NCBI RefSeq assembly: GCF_018128965.1
Contig: NZ_JAAEDH010000020.1
Coordinates: 32,843 to 96,842 of the forward strand
DNA length: 64,000 nucleotides
Source of the DNA: Plastoroseomonas arctica
GTDB taxonomy: Bacteria > Pseudomonadota > Alphaproteobacteria > Acetobacterales > Acetobacteraceae
Direction of reading: 5' to 3'
In this document: positions 36,956 to 44,790 of the stretch, piece by piece
Layout of the letters: every line of letters starts with the position of its first letter
Position numbering within the stretch: position 1 is the first letter of the stretch
Position numbers and translations under genes: made by a program
Notes under the pieces: generated by a model
Databases searched by the model: none
The model's input: only the letters and a program-made list of their open reading frames with translations
What the model was told of the DNA's origin: nothing

Positions 36956-37951
36956 GTGCCCGACGCCTCGCCGGAACGCATCGCCATGGCCGAACGCCTG
37001 CTTGCCTACGTCGTCACGCGCGAGCCGCCGCCGCTGCTCCGGCCCGAACCGCTCATCGATCGGCTGCGCGAGATGATGGCGCCGCTTGGCGTGGAGGTCG
37101 GGCTGCGCCCGGTGAACCTCTCCCCGGCCCGTGCCTTGGGCGAAGGCTTCACCCTTAGCATCGACAACACGGCGATCATGGTTTTGTTCGCGCGCACCAG
37201 GCTGCCGGCCGAGGCCTATGAACCGGGATTGCGCCTCAACCGCGTCTGGCCCGATGCGCAACCCGCCATGGCGGCCGGGCAGGGGCACGTGGTGCTCGCC
37301 ACCATCGACGAGGTCATCACCCATGGCCAGGCGCTCAACGGCTCGGGCTATCTCAGCTTCATCGCGGCCGCGCTCATCGAGATGATCCCGAGCATCGGCG
37401 TGATGTGGACCAATGGCGAGGCGTTGAGCGAGGCGCAGGCCTTCCATGCCGGCGCGCTGAGGCTGCTGGAGCGCAAGATCCCGGCGCTGAACTGGCTTGG
37501 CTTCTGGTTCCTCTCGGCGCCGCCCGACGCCATCGGCCAGCCGCAGATGATGATGATGACCAGCGGCATGCGGCCCTTCATCGGGCGCGAGGTCGAATGG
37601 ATGCCGAGTTCGCAGCCGCGGACCGCGGTGCTGGATCGCCTGATCGGCACCTGCCTCTACCTCATCGAGAACGGGCCGGTGATCAAGGACGGGGAGACGC
37701 TCGGGAAGACGCATGCGGAGCGCGTGCGCGTCCGCTACGCCGCGCAGGGGCAACGCTCCGGGGTTCCGGTCCTTCAGTTGGGCGAGGAGACGGCGCTCGC
37801 GCCACCGCCGGGATTCGAGGGCTCGCCCTGGGGCGCCTCAACCCAGGCACGGCCGCCTTCGCCCTGGGACCAGGCGCGGACAGCGCCGGACCTGCCGCCC
37901 TCCTGGAGCGAGGGCGCCGCACCCCGCGCCTTCGGCCGCAAGCGGGACTAG
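36956..37951 (+). CDS. DUF4261 domain-containing protein
   Basis: This 331-residue cytosolic protein has a DUF4261-like C-terminal region (GREVEWMPSSQPRTAVLDRLIGTCLYLIENGPVIKDGETLG). Its N-terminal half resembles the same group (FTLSIDNTAIMVLFARTRLP; HVVLATIDEVITHG). The tail after about residue 270 is Pro-rich and disordered. Translation may start at GTG 36956 or at ATG 36986. The function is unknown; relatives are sometimes linked to type VI secretion or immunity loci, but none is near here. The stop overlaps the DUF599 stop region by 4 bp. Confidence 0.78.
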   Translation: MPDASPERIAMAERLLAYVVTREPPPLLRPEPLIDRLREMMAPLGVEVGLRPVNLSPARALGEGFTLSIDNTAIMVLFARTRLPAEAYEPGLRLNRVWPDAQPAMAAGQGHVVLATIDEVITHGQALNGSGYLSFIAAALIEMIPSIGVMWTNGEALSEAQAFHAGALRLLERKIPALNWLGFWFLSAPPDAIGQPQMMMMTSGMRPFIGREVEWMPSSQPRTAVLDRLIGTCLYLIENGPVIKDGETLGKTHAERVRVRYAAQGQRSGVPVLQLGEETALAPPPGFEGSPWGASTQARPPSPWDQARTAPDLPPSWSEGAAPRAFGRKRD

Positions 37952-38640
37952 GCGCGAGGCGCCCGCGACCCCTCCTGCACCGCCTCGCGCACCGCGGAAC
38001 GGAACTCCCGCCGGTGAAGTTCCCGCAGCACCAGCAGGCTCGCGGCCATCAACGCCACCGGGTGCACGATCCAGCCCAGCGCCGCCAGGCCAAAGTAGTA
38101 TGCCCGCAGCCCCGTGTTGAAATGCTGCGCGGCCCGGTTCACCACCCGGGCCGCCTGCGCCGCCTCCGCGATATGCTGCGTCCCGAACCCCATCGCACCC
38201 AGCAAAATCGACCCATAATTGAACTGCCTCAACGCCCAGGTCAGCTCGAAGAACGCCCGCACGAAGATCAGAACCAGCAATCCGATCCGAGCCTCCCAGG
38301 CCCCATCGCTGATCACCACCTCCGCGAACGGCATCGCCGCCACGATCCGCCGGCCCAGATCCGGCGCCGCAAACAGCGCCAGCAACCCACCCAGAATGAA
38401 AATTGAGGTATTCGCCAGGAACGACGTGCTCGACATCAGGTTCCCGATGATCGCCGCATCCGCGATCCGGTTCTCCCGCGTCAGGGCGCGCTGCATCCAA
38501 CGATGGCGATGCTCGTCCATCGCGGCGATCACGCTGACTGCGCGGATGCGCGGAACGCGGTCCACCACCGCGGCATAGCCGACCCAGCACAGGACGAAGA
38601 CCGCGAGGCCGAGCCAGTCCAACAAGCCAAATGGCAACAC
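37948..38640 (-). CDS. DUF599 family membrane protein
   Basis: This 230-residue protein has about four TM helices and matches DUF599: LLDWLGLAVFVLCWVGYAAVVD at the start, the RRWM-type RHRWMQRALTRENRIADAAIIGNLMSSTSFLANTSIFILGG, and FFELTWALRQFNYGSILLGAMG. Function is unknown. It is downstream of icd on the same strand, but a repeat hairpin in between makes co-transcription unlikely. Confidence 0.85.
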   Translation of the reverse strand: MLPFGLLDWLGLAVFVLCWVGYAAVVDRVPRIRAVSVIAAMDEHRHRWMQRALTRENRIADAAIIGNLMSSTSFLANTSIFILGGLLALFAAPDLGRRIVAAMPFAEVVISDGAWEARIGLLVLIFVRAFFELTWALRQFNYGSILLGAMGFGTQHIAEAAQAARVVNRAAQHFNTGLRAYYFGLAALGWIVHPVALMAASLLVLRELHRREFRSAVREAVQEGSRAPRA

Positions 38641-38652
38641 TAAAAAGCAAGA

Positions 38653-38690
38653 CTGGGGGAAATGAATTTCCCCCAGACCCCCATTCTTTT
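38653..38690. repeat. dispersed hairpin repeat, copy A (icd terminator position)
   Basis: CTGGGGGAAA-TGAA-TTTCCCCCAG (38653-38676) is followed on the + strand by ACCCCCATTCTTTT. On the minus strand the hairpin is followed by TCTTGCTTTTTAG and lies 60 bp after the icd stop, so it can act as the icd terminator. Two further copies of the same hairpin plus CCCCATTCTTTT flank are at 54728 and 54909. Confidence 0.65.
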
Positions 38691-38734
38691 ACTTTTGCGA
38701 CTTGGCACCGCCTGGAAGGCCAGCGCCGACAGAC

Positions 38735-39946
38735 TTACGCCATCGCCTTGATCAGGTTTTCGTCGAGCTTGGCGAGGAACGCTTGCGTCGTCATCCAGGG
38801 CTGGTCCTTGCCGATGAGCACGGCCAGGTCCTTGGTCATGAAGCCGCTCTCGACCGTGTCGATGCAGACCTTCTCCAGCGTCTCGGCGAAAGCCACCACG
38901 TCCGGCGTCGCGTCGAACTTGCCGCGATAGGCGAGGCCGCGCGTCCAGGCGAAGATGGACGCGATCGGGTTGGTGCTCGTCTCGCGGCCCTTCTGGTGCT
39001 CGCGGTAGTGTCGCGTCACCGTGCCATGCGCGGCCTCCGACTCGACGGTGTTGCCGTCGGGCGAGAGCAGCACCGAGGTCATCAGGCCGAGGCTACCGAA
39101 ACCCTGCGCCACGATGTCAGACTGCACGTCGCCATCGTAGTTCTTGCAGGCCCAAATGTACCCACCTTCCCACTTGAGCGCGGAGGCCACCATGTCGTCG
39201 ATCAGCCTGTCCTCGTAGACGATGCCGGCCGCCTTGAACTTGGCCGCGAACTCCGCGTCGAAGATGGACTTGAAGATGTCCTTGAAGTTGCCGTCATAGG
39301 CCTTGAGGATCGTGTTCTTGTGGCTGAAGTACACGGAATACCCGCGGCTCAGACCGTAGTTGAAGGACGCCCGCGCAAAGCCCTCGATCGAGGCGTTGAG
39401 GTTGTGCTGGCCCATGAACACGCCGGCATCCTTGAACACGAACTCACCGATCTCCTGCGCCGCCCCGCCCGTGGGCGTGTAAGTCATCTTCACCGTGCCG
39501 GCACCCGGCACCTTCATCTCCACCGCGCGGTAGATGTCGCCGAAGGCGTGGCGGCCGACGACGATGGGCTTGGACCAGTGCGGCACCAGGCGGGGCACGT
39601 TCTGGCAGATGATCGGCTCGCGGAAGATGGTCCCGTCGAGAATGTTGCGGATCGTCCCGTTCGGGCTGCGCCACATCTTCTTGAGGTTGAATTCCTTCAC
39701 GCGGGCTTCGTCGGGCGTGATGGTGGCGCATTTCACGCCCACCCCATATCCCTTGGTGGCGTTGGCCGCATCCACTGTGACTTGGTCATCGGTCTGGTCA
39801 CGGTATTCGACGCCCAGGTCGTAGTACTTCAGGTCGATGTCGAGATAGGGAAGGATCAGCTTGTCCTTGATGAACCCCCAGATGATGCGGGTCATCTCGT
39901 CGCCATCCATCTCGACGACGGGGGTCTTCACTTTGATCTTGGCCAT
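38735..39946 (-). CDS. icd: NADP-dependent isocitrate dehydrogenase, dimeric eukaryote-like type
   Basis: This TCA-cycle enzyme of 403 residues is of the homodimeric IDH1/2-like subfamily typical of alphaproteobacteria, not the E. coli Icd type. Motifs include [53 protein letters not shown], and the NADP region [38 protein letters not shown]. The start is the ATG at 39946 ([15 protein letters not shown]). The hairpin repeat at 38653-38676 follows its stop. Confidence 0.97.
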   Translation of the reverse strand: MAKIKVKTPVVEMDGDEMTRIIWGFIKDKLILPYLDIDLKYYDLGVEYRDQTDDQVTVDAANATKGYGVGVKCATITPDEARVKEFNLKKMWRSPNGTIRNILDGTIFREPIICQNVPRLVPHWSKPIVVGRHAFGDIYRAVEMKVPGAGTVKMTYTPTGGAAQEIGEFVFKDAGVFMGQHNLNASIEGFARASFNYGLSRGYSVYFSHKNTILKAYDGNFKDIFKSIFDAEFAAKFKAAGIVYEDRLIDDMVASALKWEGGYIWACKNYDGDVQSDIVAQGFGSLGLMTSVLLSPDGNTVESEAAHGTVTRHYREHQKGRETSTNPIASIFAWTRGLAYRGKFDATPDVVAFAETLEKVCIDTVESGFMTKDLAVLIGKDQPWMTTQAFLAKLDENLIKAMA

Positions 39947-40049
39947 GGCTGTCCTCGGGGCAAAGGCGCGCCGCAGAGGAATTCGGCTGGCACGCGACGG
40001 CGGGACATTCGCACCGCAACAAAACCGCCGCAAGGCTTGGAGGCCCACC

Positions 40050-40238
40050 ATGACGCGCCACCCCGCGACCGCAATCGCGCAAACCCTCGATGCCGCGACC
40101 TATGCCGGATACCGGGCGGGGTTCGAGGCCGCGCGCGCGGAAGCGGCCGCAATCGCCGATCACGCCGGCCAGGCGGCCCTGGGCACCCTCATCCGCGCAA
40201 TGCGGGCATTGCCGGACCGCACGGAGCGCCCGGCATGA
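40050..40238 (+). CDS. small helical protein, coupled pair gene 1 (62 aa)
   Basis: This 62-residue product is predicted to be alpha-helical ([32 protein letters not shown]). TTGGAGG lies 8 nt before the ATG at 40050, a good ribosome-binding site. Its stop overlaps the next start by 4 bp (ATGA). I do not recognise it; Ala-rich helices like these occur in small phage-type and stress proteins. Divergent from icd. Confidence 0.6.
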   Translation: MTRHPATAIAQTLDAATYAGYRAGFEAARAEAAAIADHAGQAALGTLIRAMRALPDRTERPA

Positions 40239-40399
40239 ACGCGGACGGGACGGAGACCGGCGCCGCGCAGCGCCGCGAGCCCATCCTCTGCCCGCACTGC
40301 GCCGAGCCGACCATGCCCAACCGGCTGGCCGATGGCGTACTCGTCTGCTCCTGCGCCGCCGAGCGTCCGCTGCCCGAACCGCCGCCCGAAAAAGCCTAG
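40235..40399 (+). CDS. small zinc-ribbon protein, coupled pair gene 2 (54 aa)
   Basis: This 54-residue protein contains CPHCAEPTMPNRLADGVLVCSC, a four-Cys zinc-ribbon-like arrangement (CPHC ... CSC). Short basic and Pro-rich tails flank it. It is translationally coupled to the preceding 62-residue ORF (ATGA overlap), and converges with bamE by a 4-bp overlap. No known family; could be a small transcription or translation accessory protein. Function is not assigned. Confidence 0.6.
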   Translation: MNADGTETGAAQRREPILCPHCAEPTMPNRLADGVLVCSCAAERPLPEPPPEKA

Positions 40400-40911
40400 A
40401 GCTGGCCGCCCGTCCCCGGTGCGGGGCCGGTGGTGCCGGTGCCGCCCGGCACGCCGAACCGGCCGACATTGCCGAACAGCTGCTGCAGGATGGAGCGGTC
40501 GGTGCCCGGCACCGGCGTCTCCCGGTCCACCAGCGCGACGTCCTGACCATCGGCCTCGGTCATGATCCGCACGCCCTCCACCACGCCGGCGCGGTTGAAG
40601 CTCACCGCCACCATGCGCCGGTCGTCCATCTGGATGCGCCGGCCCGGCGCGGTGCGAGACGTCGCACTCAGATAATACCAGTTGGCATCGTCGAAGGTGC
40701 CGGCGAAGGAGGGCGAGCCCAGAAGCGCCTGCACGTCGCGCCGCGTCTGCACGCCGGGCGAGATCTGCGCCAACTGGTCTTCCGTCACGCGGTTGCCGCG
40801 CGAGATGGGGGCGGCCTGGAAGAAGCTGCACCCGCCCAGCATCCCTGCCAGCAGGAGCGCCACGCACGCATTGGCGGAACGGCGATTGACCGAAGGGGGG
40901 TGCTGGACCAT
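40396..40911 (-). CDS. bamE: outer membrane assembly lipoprotein BamE/SmpA
   Basis: This 171-residue lipoprotein has lipobox LGGC with Cys28. The SmpA/OmlA domain reads EDQLAQISPGVQTRRDVQALLGSPSFAGTFDDANWYYLS, matching the family's conserved VxxLLGxP and W-YY pattern. It is an accessory subunit of the BAM complex for outer-membrane protein insertion. The C-terminal tail (Gly/Thr/Pro-rich) is lineage-specific. It is divergent from the ubiquinol-cytochrome c chaperone gene, the standard alphaproteobacterial arrangement. Confidence 0.93.
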   Translation of the reverse strand: MVQHPPSVNRRSANACVALLLAGMLGGCSFFQAAPISRGNRVTEDQLAQISPGVQTRRDVQALLGSPSFAGTFDDANWYYLSATSRTAPGRRIQMDDRRMVAVSFNRAGVVEGVRIMTEADGQDVALVDRETPVPGTDRSILQQLFGNVGRFGVPGGTGTTGPAPGTGGQL

Positions 40912-40992
40912 GTGCACGGCATAGCGAGCCCAGGCGCGCGGGGTCAACCCGCCTCGCACCTGGCGGCCCGCGACAGACGGGGATGTGCTGCC

Positions 40993-41565
40993 ATGGGCCT
41001 GCTCGCCCTGTTCCGACGCAAGCCGCATGAACGGCCCGGCTTTGCCCTCTATACGGCCGCCGTCGGCGCCGCGCGCGACCCCTCCCTGTTCGGGGAGCTG
41101 GGCGTGCCGGACACGCTCGACGGCCGCTTCGACCTGATCAACCTCTACACCGGCCTGCTGGTCCGCCGCCTGCGCGCCGACCCGGACCAGCGCGGGGCGG
41201 CGCTGGCCCAGGCCGTATTCGACGCGATGTTCGCCGACATGGACATGAACCTGCGCGAGATGGGGGTCTCCGACCTGGTCGTGGGACGCCGGGTCAAGAA
41301 CATGTGGGAAGCCTTCCACGGCCGCGCCGTGGCCTACGAGGCCGCGATCGACGCCGGCGACGCGCCGGCCCTGGCCCTCGCCCTCGCCCGCAACGTCTGG
41401 CGCGGCGCGGCGCCGGGCGCTGTGGGGGAGGGGGACGCCCTGGTCGCCGGACCCGCGGCCGAACGCCTGGCAAGCCTCGCCATCGCCCAGGCCCGCTTCC
41501 TGGCTGCCCAGCCGCTGGCGTCGCTCCTGCGCGGCGAGGTGCGTTTCCTGCCGGTCCCCGCGTGA
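40993..41565 (+). CDS. ubiquinol-cytochrome c chaperone family protein
   Basis: This 190-residue protein has the CBP3/UQCC1-like domain. RPGFALYTAAVGAARDPSLF is followed by GRFDLINLYTGLLVRRLRAD, AVFDAMFADMDMNLREMGVSDLVVGRRVKNMWEAFHGRAVAYEAAI, all diagnostic. Homologues assist cytochrome bc1 assembly in mitochondria; the bacterial role is inferred. The start (ATG 40993) lies 81 bp from the bamE start. Its stop overlaps the DUF177 GTG start by 4 bp. Confidence 0.93.
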   Translation: MGLLALFRRKPHERPGFALYTAAVGAARDPSLFGELGVPDTLDGRFDLINLYTGLLVRRLRADPDQRGAALAQAVFDAMFADMDMNLREMGVSDLVVGRRVKNMWEAFHGRAVAYEAAIDAGDAPALALALARNVWRGAAPGAVGEGDALVAGPAAERLASLAIAQARFLAAQPLASLLRGEVRFLPVPA

Positions 41566-42077
41566 GCCCGGAATTCAGCCGGCCGCTCGCCATCGCGCGG
41601 ATCGGCCCGCCGGGCCGGCGCGAAAGCCTGGTCGCGACACCCGCCGAATGCGCCGCCTTGGCCGAGCGCTTTGCCATCCCGGCCATCCACAGCCTGGAAG
41701 CGGAGCTGTCGCTTGCCCCCGCCAACGGCGGCACCGTCGTTGCCGAGGGCCGGCTGCGCGCCGAGGTCGTGCAGTCCTGCGTTGTCACGCTCGACCCCGT
41801 CGACCAGGCCGTCGACGTCGCTCTCCACCTGCGCTTCATCCCCGAGGGCGACGAGCCCTCCGACGATCCCGACACGCCCGACGAGATCGAGATCCAGGCC
41901 GGCATGATCGACCTGGGCGAGGCGGTGGCCGAGCAGCTCTCCCTCGCACTCGACCCCTACCCCCGCGCGCCGGGTGCTGCGCTGCCCGCCCACCTGGCCC
42001 CGCCGGAGGAACCGGTGCGGGAGCCGGCCAAGGTGCATCCCTTCGCCGCGCTGAAGCCGCGGGGGCAGCCGGAATGA
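41562..42077 (+). CDS. yceD: DUF177 (YceD) family protein
   Basis: This 171-residue protein belongs to DUF177. The pattern VEGRLRAEVVQSCVVTLDPVDQAVDVALHLRFIP and DPDTPDEIEIQAGMIDLGEAVAEQLSLALDPYPRAPG is typical. Members are linked to 23S rRNA accumulation or L32 and sit just before rpmF, as here. I chose the GTG at 41562, which overlaps the upstream TGA (GTGA) and gives the usual N-terminus. Confidence 0.92.
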   Translation: MSPEFSRPLAIARIGPPGRRESLVATPAECAALAERFAIPAIHSLEAELSLAPANGGTVVAEGRLRAEVVQSCVVTLDPVDQAVDVALHLRFIPEGDEPSDDPDTPDEIEIQAGMIDLGEAVAEQLSLALDPYPRAPGAALPAHLAPPEEPVREPAKVHPFAALKPRGQPE

Positions 42078-42188
42078 GCAGCTTGTGCCATGAAGAATCG
42101 CACCGCCGCGCTTGCACCCCCCAGGCCCCGGTGCTAATCCCCGCCGCTCGCATCACGCCCGCATGTTTAAGAAGAGAGTCCCGGCACC

Positions 42189-42389
42189 ATGGCCGTTCCC
42201 AAGAGGAAAGTTTCGCCTTCCCGCCGCGGCATGCGCCGCAGCCATGAGGCCCTGCCCGTCGCGGCCCATCACGAGTGCGGCAATTGCGGCGAGCTGAAGC
42301 GCCCGCACAATGTCTGCGGCCATTGCGGCCATTACGATGGCCGCGAAGTCGTCGCCGCCGAGAGCGTGAAGTCCGCGATCCGCATCTGA
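42189..42389 (+). CDS. rpmF: 50S ribosomal protein L32
   Basis: This 66-residue large-subunit protein begins [22 protein letters not shown]. The zinc ribbon is CGNC...CGHC, so this is the C+ form. The order yceD-rpmF-plsX-fabH is conserved. AAGAGAG lies upstream at 42171, and the start at 42189 gives the canonical N-terminus. It is probably part of a cotranscribed unit from 40993. Confidence 0.98.
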   Translation: MAVPKRKVSPSRRGMRRSHEALPVAAHHECGNCGELKRPHNVCGHCGHYDGREVVAAESVKSAIRI

Positions 42390-42417
42390 TGCCTGCGGGC
42401 GAGGCGCGGCATTGATC

Positions 42418-43485
42418 ATGGCCGATGGTCCCGCGGCGCAACCGGCTTTTTCCCTCGCGATCGACGCCATGGGTGGCGATTCCGCGCCGGAAGTTGTGCT
42501 CGATGGCCTGGAACTCGCGGCCGAGCGCCACCCCAATGCGCGTTTCCTGCTCGTCGGCGATGAATCTCGCGTCGGCGCCGGTTTGGCGCGGCGGCGGCGC
42601 GCGGCCCGCATCTGCTCCGTCCGCCACGCGCCGGAGGCCATCCCCGGCGACATGAAGCCCACCGTGGCGCTGCGCATCCGCGGCTCCTCGCTGCGCATCG
42701 CGATCGACGCGGTCGCGAGCGGCGAGGCGTCCGGCATCGTCTCGGCCGGCAATACCGGGGCGCTGATGGCGCTATCGAAGATCGTGCTCAAGACGCTGCC
42801 CGAGGTGGACCGCCCGGCCCTGGCGGCCATCGGCCCCTCCGCGCGCGGGGACGTGGTCATGCTCGACCTCGGCGCCAACGTGCAGTGCGACGCGCGCAAC
42901 CTGGTCGAATTCGCGGTGATGGGCGACGCCTTCGCTCGCGCGGTGCTGGGTCTCACCGCGCCCTCGATCGGCTTGCTCAATGTCGGCTCGGAGGAGCTCA
43001 AGGGCGATGACCGCGTGCGCGCGGCCGCCGAGACGCTCCGCGATTCGCATCTCGGCCCCAATTTCCGCGGCTTCATCGAGGGCCACGACATCACCGCCGG
43101 CACCGTCGACGTGGTCGTGACCGATGGCTTCACCGGCAATGTCGCCCTCAAGACCGGCGAGGGCGCGCTGAAGCTGATGCGCGACCTGCTGCGCCAGGTC
43201 TTCACCAGCTCCGTCCCGGCGCGCCTGGGCTACCTGCTCGCGCGGCCGGCGCTGGACCGGCTGCGCGAATGGATGGACCCGCGCCGCTACAACGGTGCTA
43301 TCCTGATCGGGCTTCGCGGCGTGGTGGTGAAAAGCCACGGCGGCACCGATGCCGTGGGCTTCGCCCACGCCGTGGACGTCGCCATGGACATGGTCACCCA
43401 CGGCTTCAACGCGAAGATCCGCGATGGCATGGCGCGCATCGCGGCCGCTGCCCCGTCCACGGCGCCCCCTGTCCCGGCACCCTGA
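42418..43485 (+). CDS. plsX: phosphate acyltransferase PlsX
   Basis: This enzyme converts acyl-ACP to acyl-phosphate for glycerolipid synthesis. The 355-residue protein has the family sequence FSLAIDAMGGDSAPEVVLDG at the start, GIVSAGNTGALMALSKIVLKTLPEVDRPALA, DLGANVQCDARNLVEFAVMGDAFA and VDVVVTDGFTGNVALKTGEGALK. ATG 42418 is preferred over the TTG at 42412. It is 5 bp from fabH and in the rpmF-plsX-fabH unit. Confidence 0.97.
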   Translation: MADGPAAQPAFSLAIDAMGGDSAPEVVLDGLELAAERHPNARFLLVGDESRVGAGLARRRRAARICSVRHAPEAIPGDMKPTVALRIRGSSLRIAIDAVASGEASGIVSAGNTGALMALSKIVLKTLPEVDRPALAAIGPSARGDVVMLDLGANVQCDARNLVEFAVMGDAFARAVLGLTAPSIGLLNVGSEELKGDDRVRAAAETLRDSHLGPNFRGFIEGHDITAGTVDVVVTDGFTGNVALKTGEGALKLMRDLLRQVFTSSVPARLGYLLARPALDRLREWMDPRRYNGAILIGLRGVVVKSHGGTDAVGFAHAVDVAMDMVTHGFNAKIRDGMARIAAAAPSTAPPVPAP

Positions 43486-43490
43486 GAGCC

Positions 43491-44468
43491 ATGATCCGTT
43501 CCGTCATCACCGGCTGCGGCGGCCACCTTCCCGGCGAGCCGGTCACCAACGACGCGCTCGCCGCGCTGCACGGCCTCGACACCTCCGATAGCTGGATCGT
43601 CGAGCGCACCGGCATCCGCCAGCGCCACATCGCCGAACCGGGTGTGACCGCATCGGACCTCGGCACCATCGCGGCGCGCGAGGCGATGGAGTCCGCCGGC
43701 ATCGCGGCGGCCGATGTGGACCTGGTCATCGTCGCCACGGCGACGCCCGACAGCGCCTTCCCCGCGACCGCGGTGCGCATCCAGCAGAAGCTGGGCGTGA
43801 CGCGCGGCTTCGCATTTGATCTCGCCGCCGCCTGCGCCGGCTTCATCTACGCGATGGGCGTGGCCGATTCGCTGATCCGCACCGGCCAGGCCCGCTGCGC
43901 GCTGGTGATCGGCACCGAGGTCTACAGCCGCATCCTGGACTGGACGGATCGCGGCACCTGCGTGCTGTTCGGCGATGGCGCCGGCGCGGTGGTCCTGCGC
44001 GCCGATGAGGGCCGCGGCAATGCGTCGGATCGCGGCATCCTCTCCACCCACCTGCACGCCGATGGCCGCCACGGCGACATCCTCCAGGTCGAAGGTGGGG
44101 CGGGGTCCACCGGCGGCCCGGGCCTGCTGCGCATGGCCGGGCGGGACGTGTTCCGCCATGCGGTGCAGAAACTCGCCGGCGTGGTTGACGAGGCGCTGGC
44201 GGCCAACGGCCTTGGGCATGGCGACGTGACCTGGCTGGTGCCGCACCAGGCCAACATCCGCATCATCGAGGCCGTGGGCAAGAAGCTGCAATTGCCGCCA
44301 GGCCACGTGGTGGTGACCGTGGATCGCCATGCCAACACCTCCGCCGCCTCCATCCCGCTGGCCCTGAACGAGGCTTGGCGCGATGGCCGGATCCGGCAGG
44401 GCGACCTGGTGCTGATGGAGGCGATCGGCGGTGGCCTCACCTGGGGTGCTGCGCTCGCGCGGATCTGA
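43491..44468 (+). CDS. fabH: beta-ketoacyl-ACP synthase III
   Basis: This enzyme initiates type II fatty acid synthesis, condensing acetyl-CoA with malonyl-ACP. The 325-residue protein has the catalytic triad Cys115 (DLAAACAGFIY), His252 (LVPHQANIR) and Asn282 (RHANTSAAS). The N-terminus and the GxGGHLPxxxVTND pattern fit. It is coupled to plsX by position and is likely the last conserved gene of the unit. No ihfA follows; a small exported protein gene does. Confidence 0.97.
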   Translation: MIRSVITGCGGHLPGEPVTNDALAALHGLDTSDSWIVERTGIRQRHIAEPGVTASDLGTIAAREAMESAGIAAADVDLVIVATATPDSAFPATAVRIQQKLGVTRGFAFDLAAACAGFIYAMGVADSLIRTGQARCALVIGTEVYSRILDWTDRGTCVLFGDGAGAVVLRADEGRGNASDRGILSTHLHADGRHGDILQVEGGAGSTGGPGLLRMAGRDVFRHAVQKLAGVVDEALAANGLGHGDVTWLVPHQANIRIIEAVGKKLQLPPGHVVVTVDRHANTSAASIPLALNEAWRDGRIRQGDLVLMEAIGGGLTWGAALARI

Positions 44469-44509
44469 GGCTATCGTTGCGCTGGGAGAACCCTGGAAAG
44501 GACCTGCCG

Positions 44510-44746
44510 ATGCAACGCGCCCTGATCCTGCTCGCGGCCCTGCTCATCGCCGCGCCGGCCATCGCCCAGACCACGACGACCCGCGATCCGAGCGGCCGCG
44601 TGGTCAGCACGCGCTCCACCGACAGCACCGGTGTCACCACCATCCGTGACGCGCAGGGCAGGGTGATCGGGACCGAGCGCACCGACACGACCGGAACGAC
44701 GACACAGCGCGACGGCCATGGCCGCGTGACCGGGACGTCGCGGTAG
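44510..44746 (+). CDS. small exported repeat protein (78 aa)
   Basis: This 78-residue product has a signal peptide (LILLAALLIAAPAIAQ). Three repeats follow, of the type TRDPSGRVVSTRSTDSTGVTT, TIRDAQGRVIGTERTD and TQRDGHGRVTGTSR. The D-x-G-R-V-x-x-T spacing is YD/RHS-repeat-like but much shorter. GGAAAGGA sits 8-15 bp upstream of the start. Function is unknown; probably a beta-structured periplasmic peptide. Confidence 0.7.
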   Translation: MQRALILLAALLIAAPAIAQTTTTRDPSGRVVSTRSTDSTGVTTIRDAQGRVIGTERTDTTGTTTQRDGHGRVTGTSR

Positions 44747-44759
44747 CGACCGTATCGCC

Positions 44760-44784
44760 GCGCGCCGGCACTCCGCCGGCGCGC
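44760..44784. terminator. bidirectional terminator hairpin
   Basis: GCGCGCCGG-CACTCCG-CCGGCGCGC has a 9-bp perfect stem. It sits between convergent stops at 44746 (+) and 44791 (−), 7 bp from the latter. No T-tract is present on either side. Confidence 0.6.
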
Positions 44785-44790
44785 ACGCCA

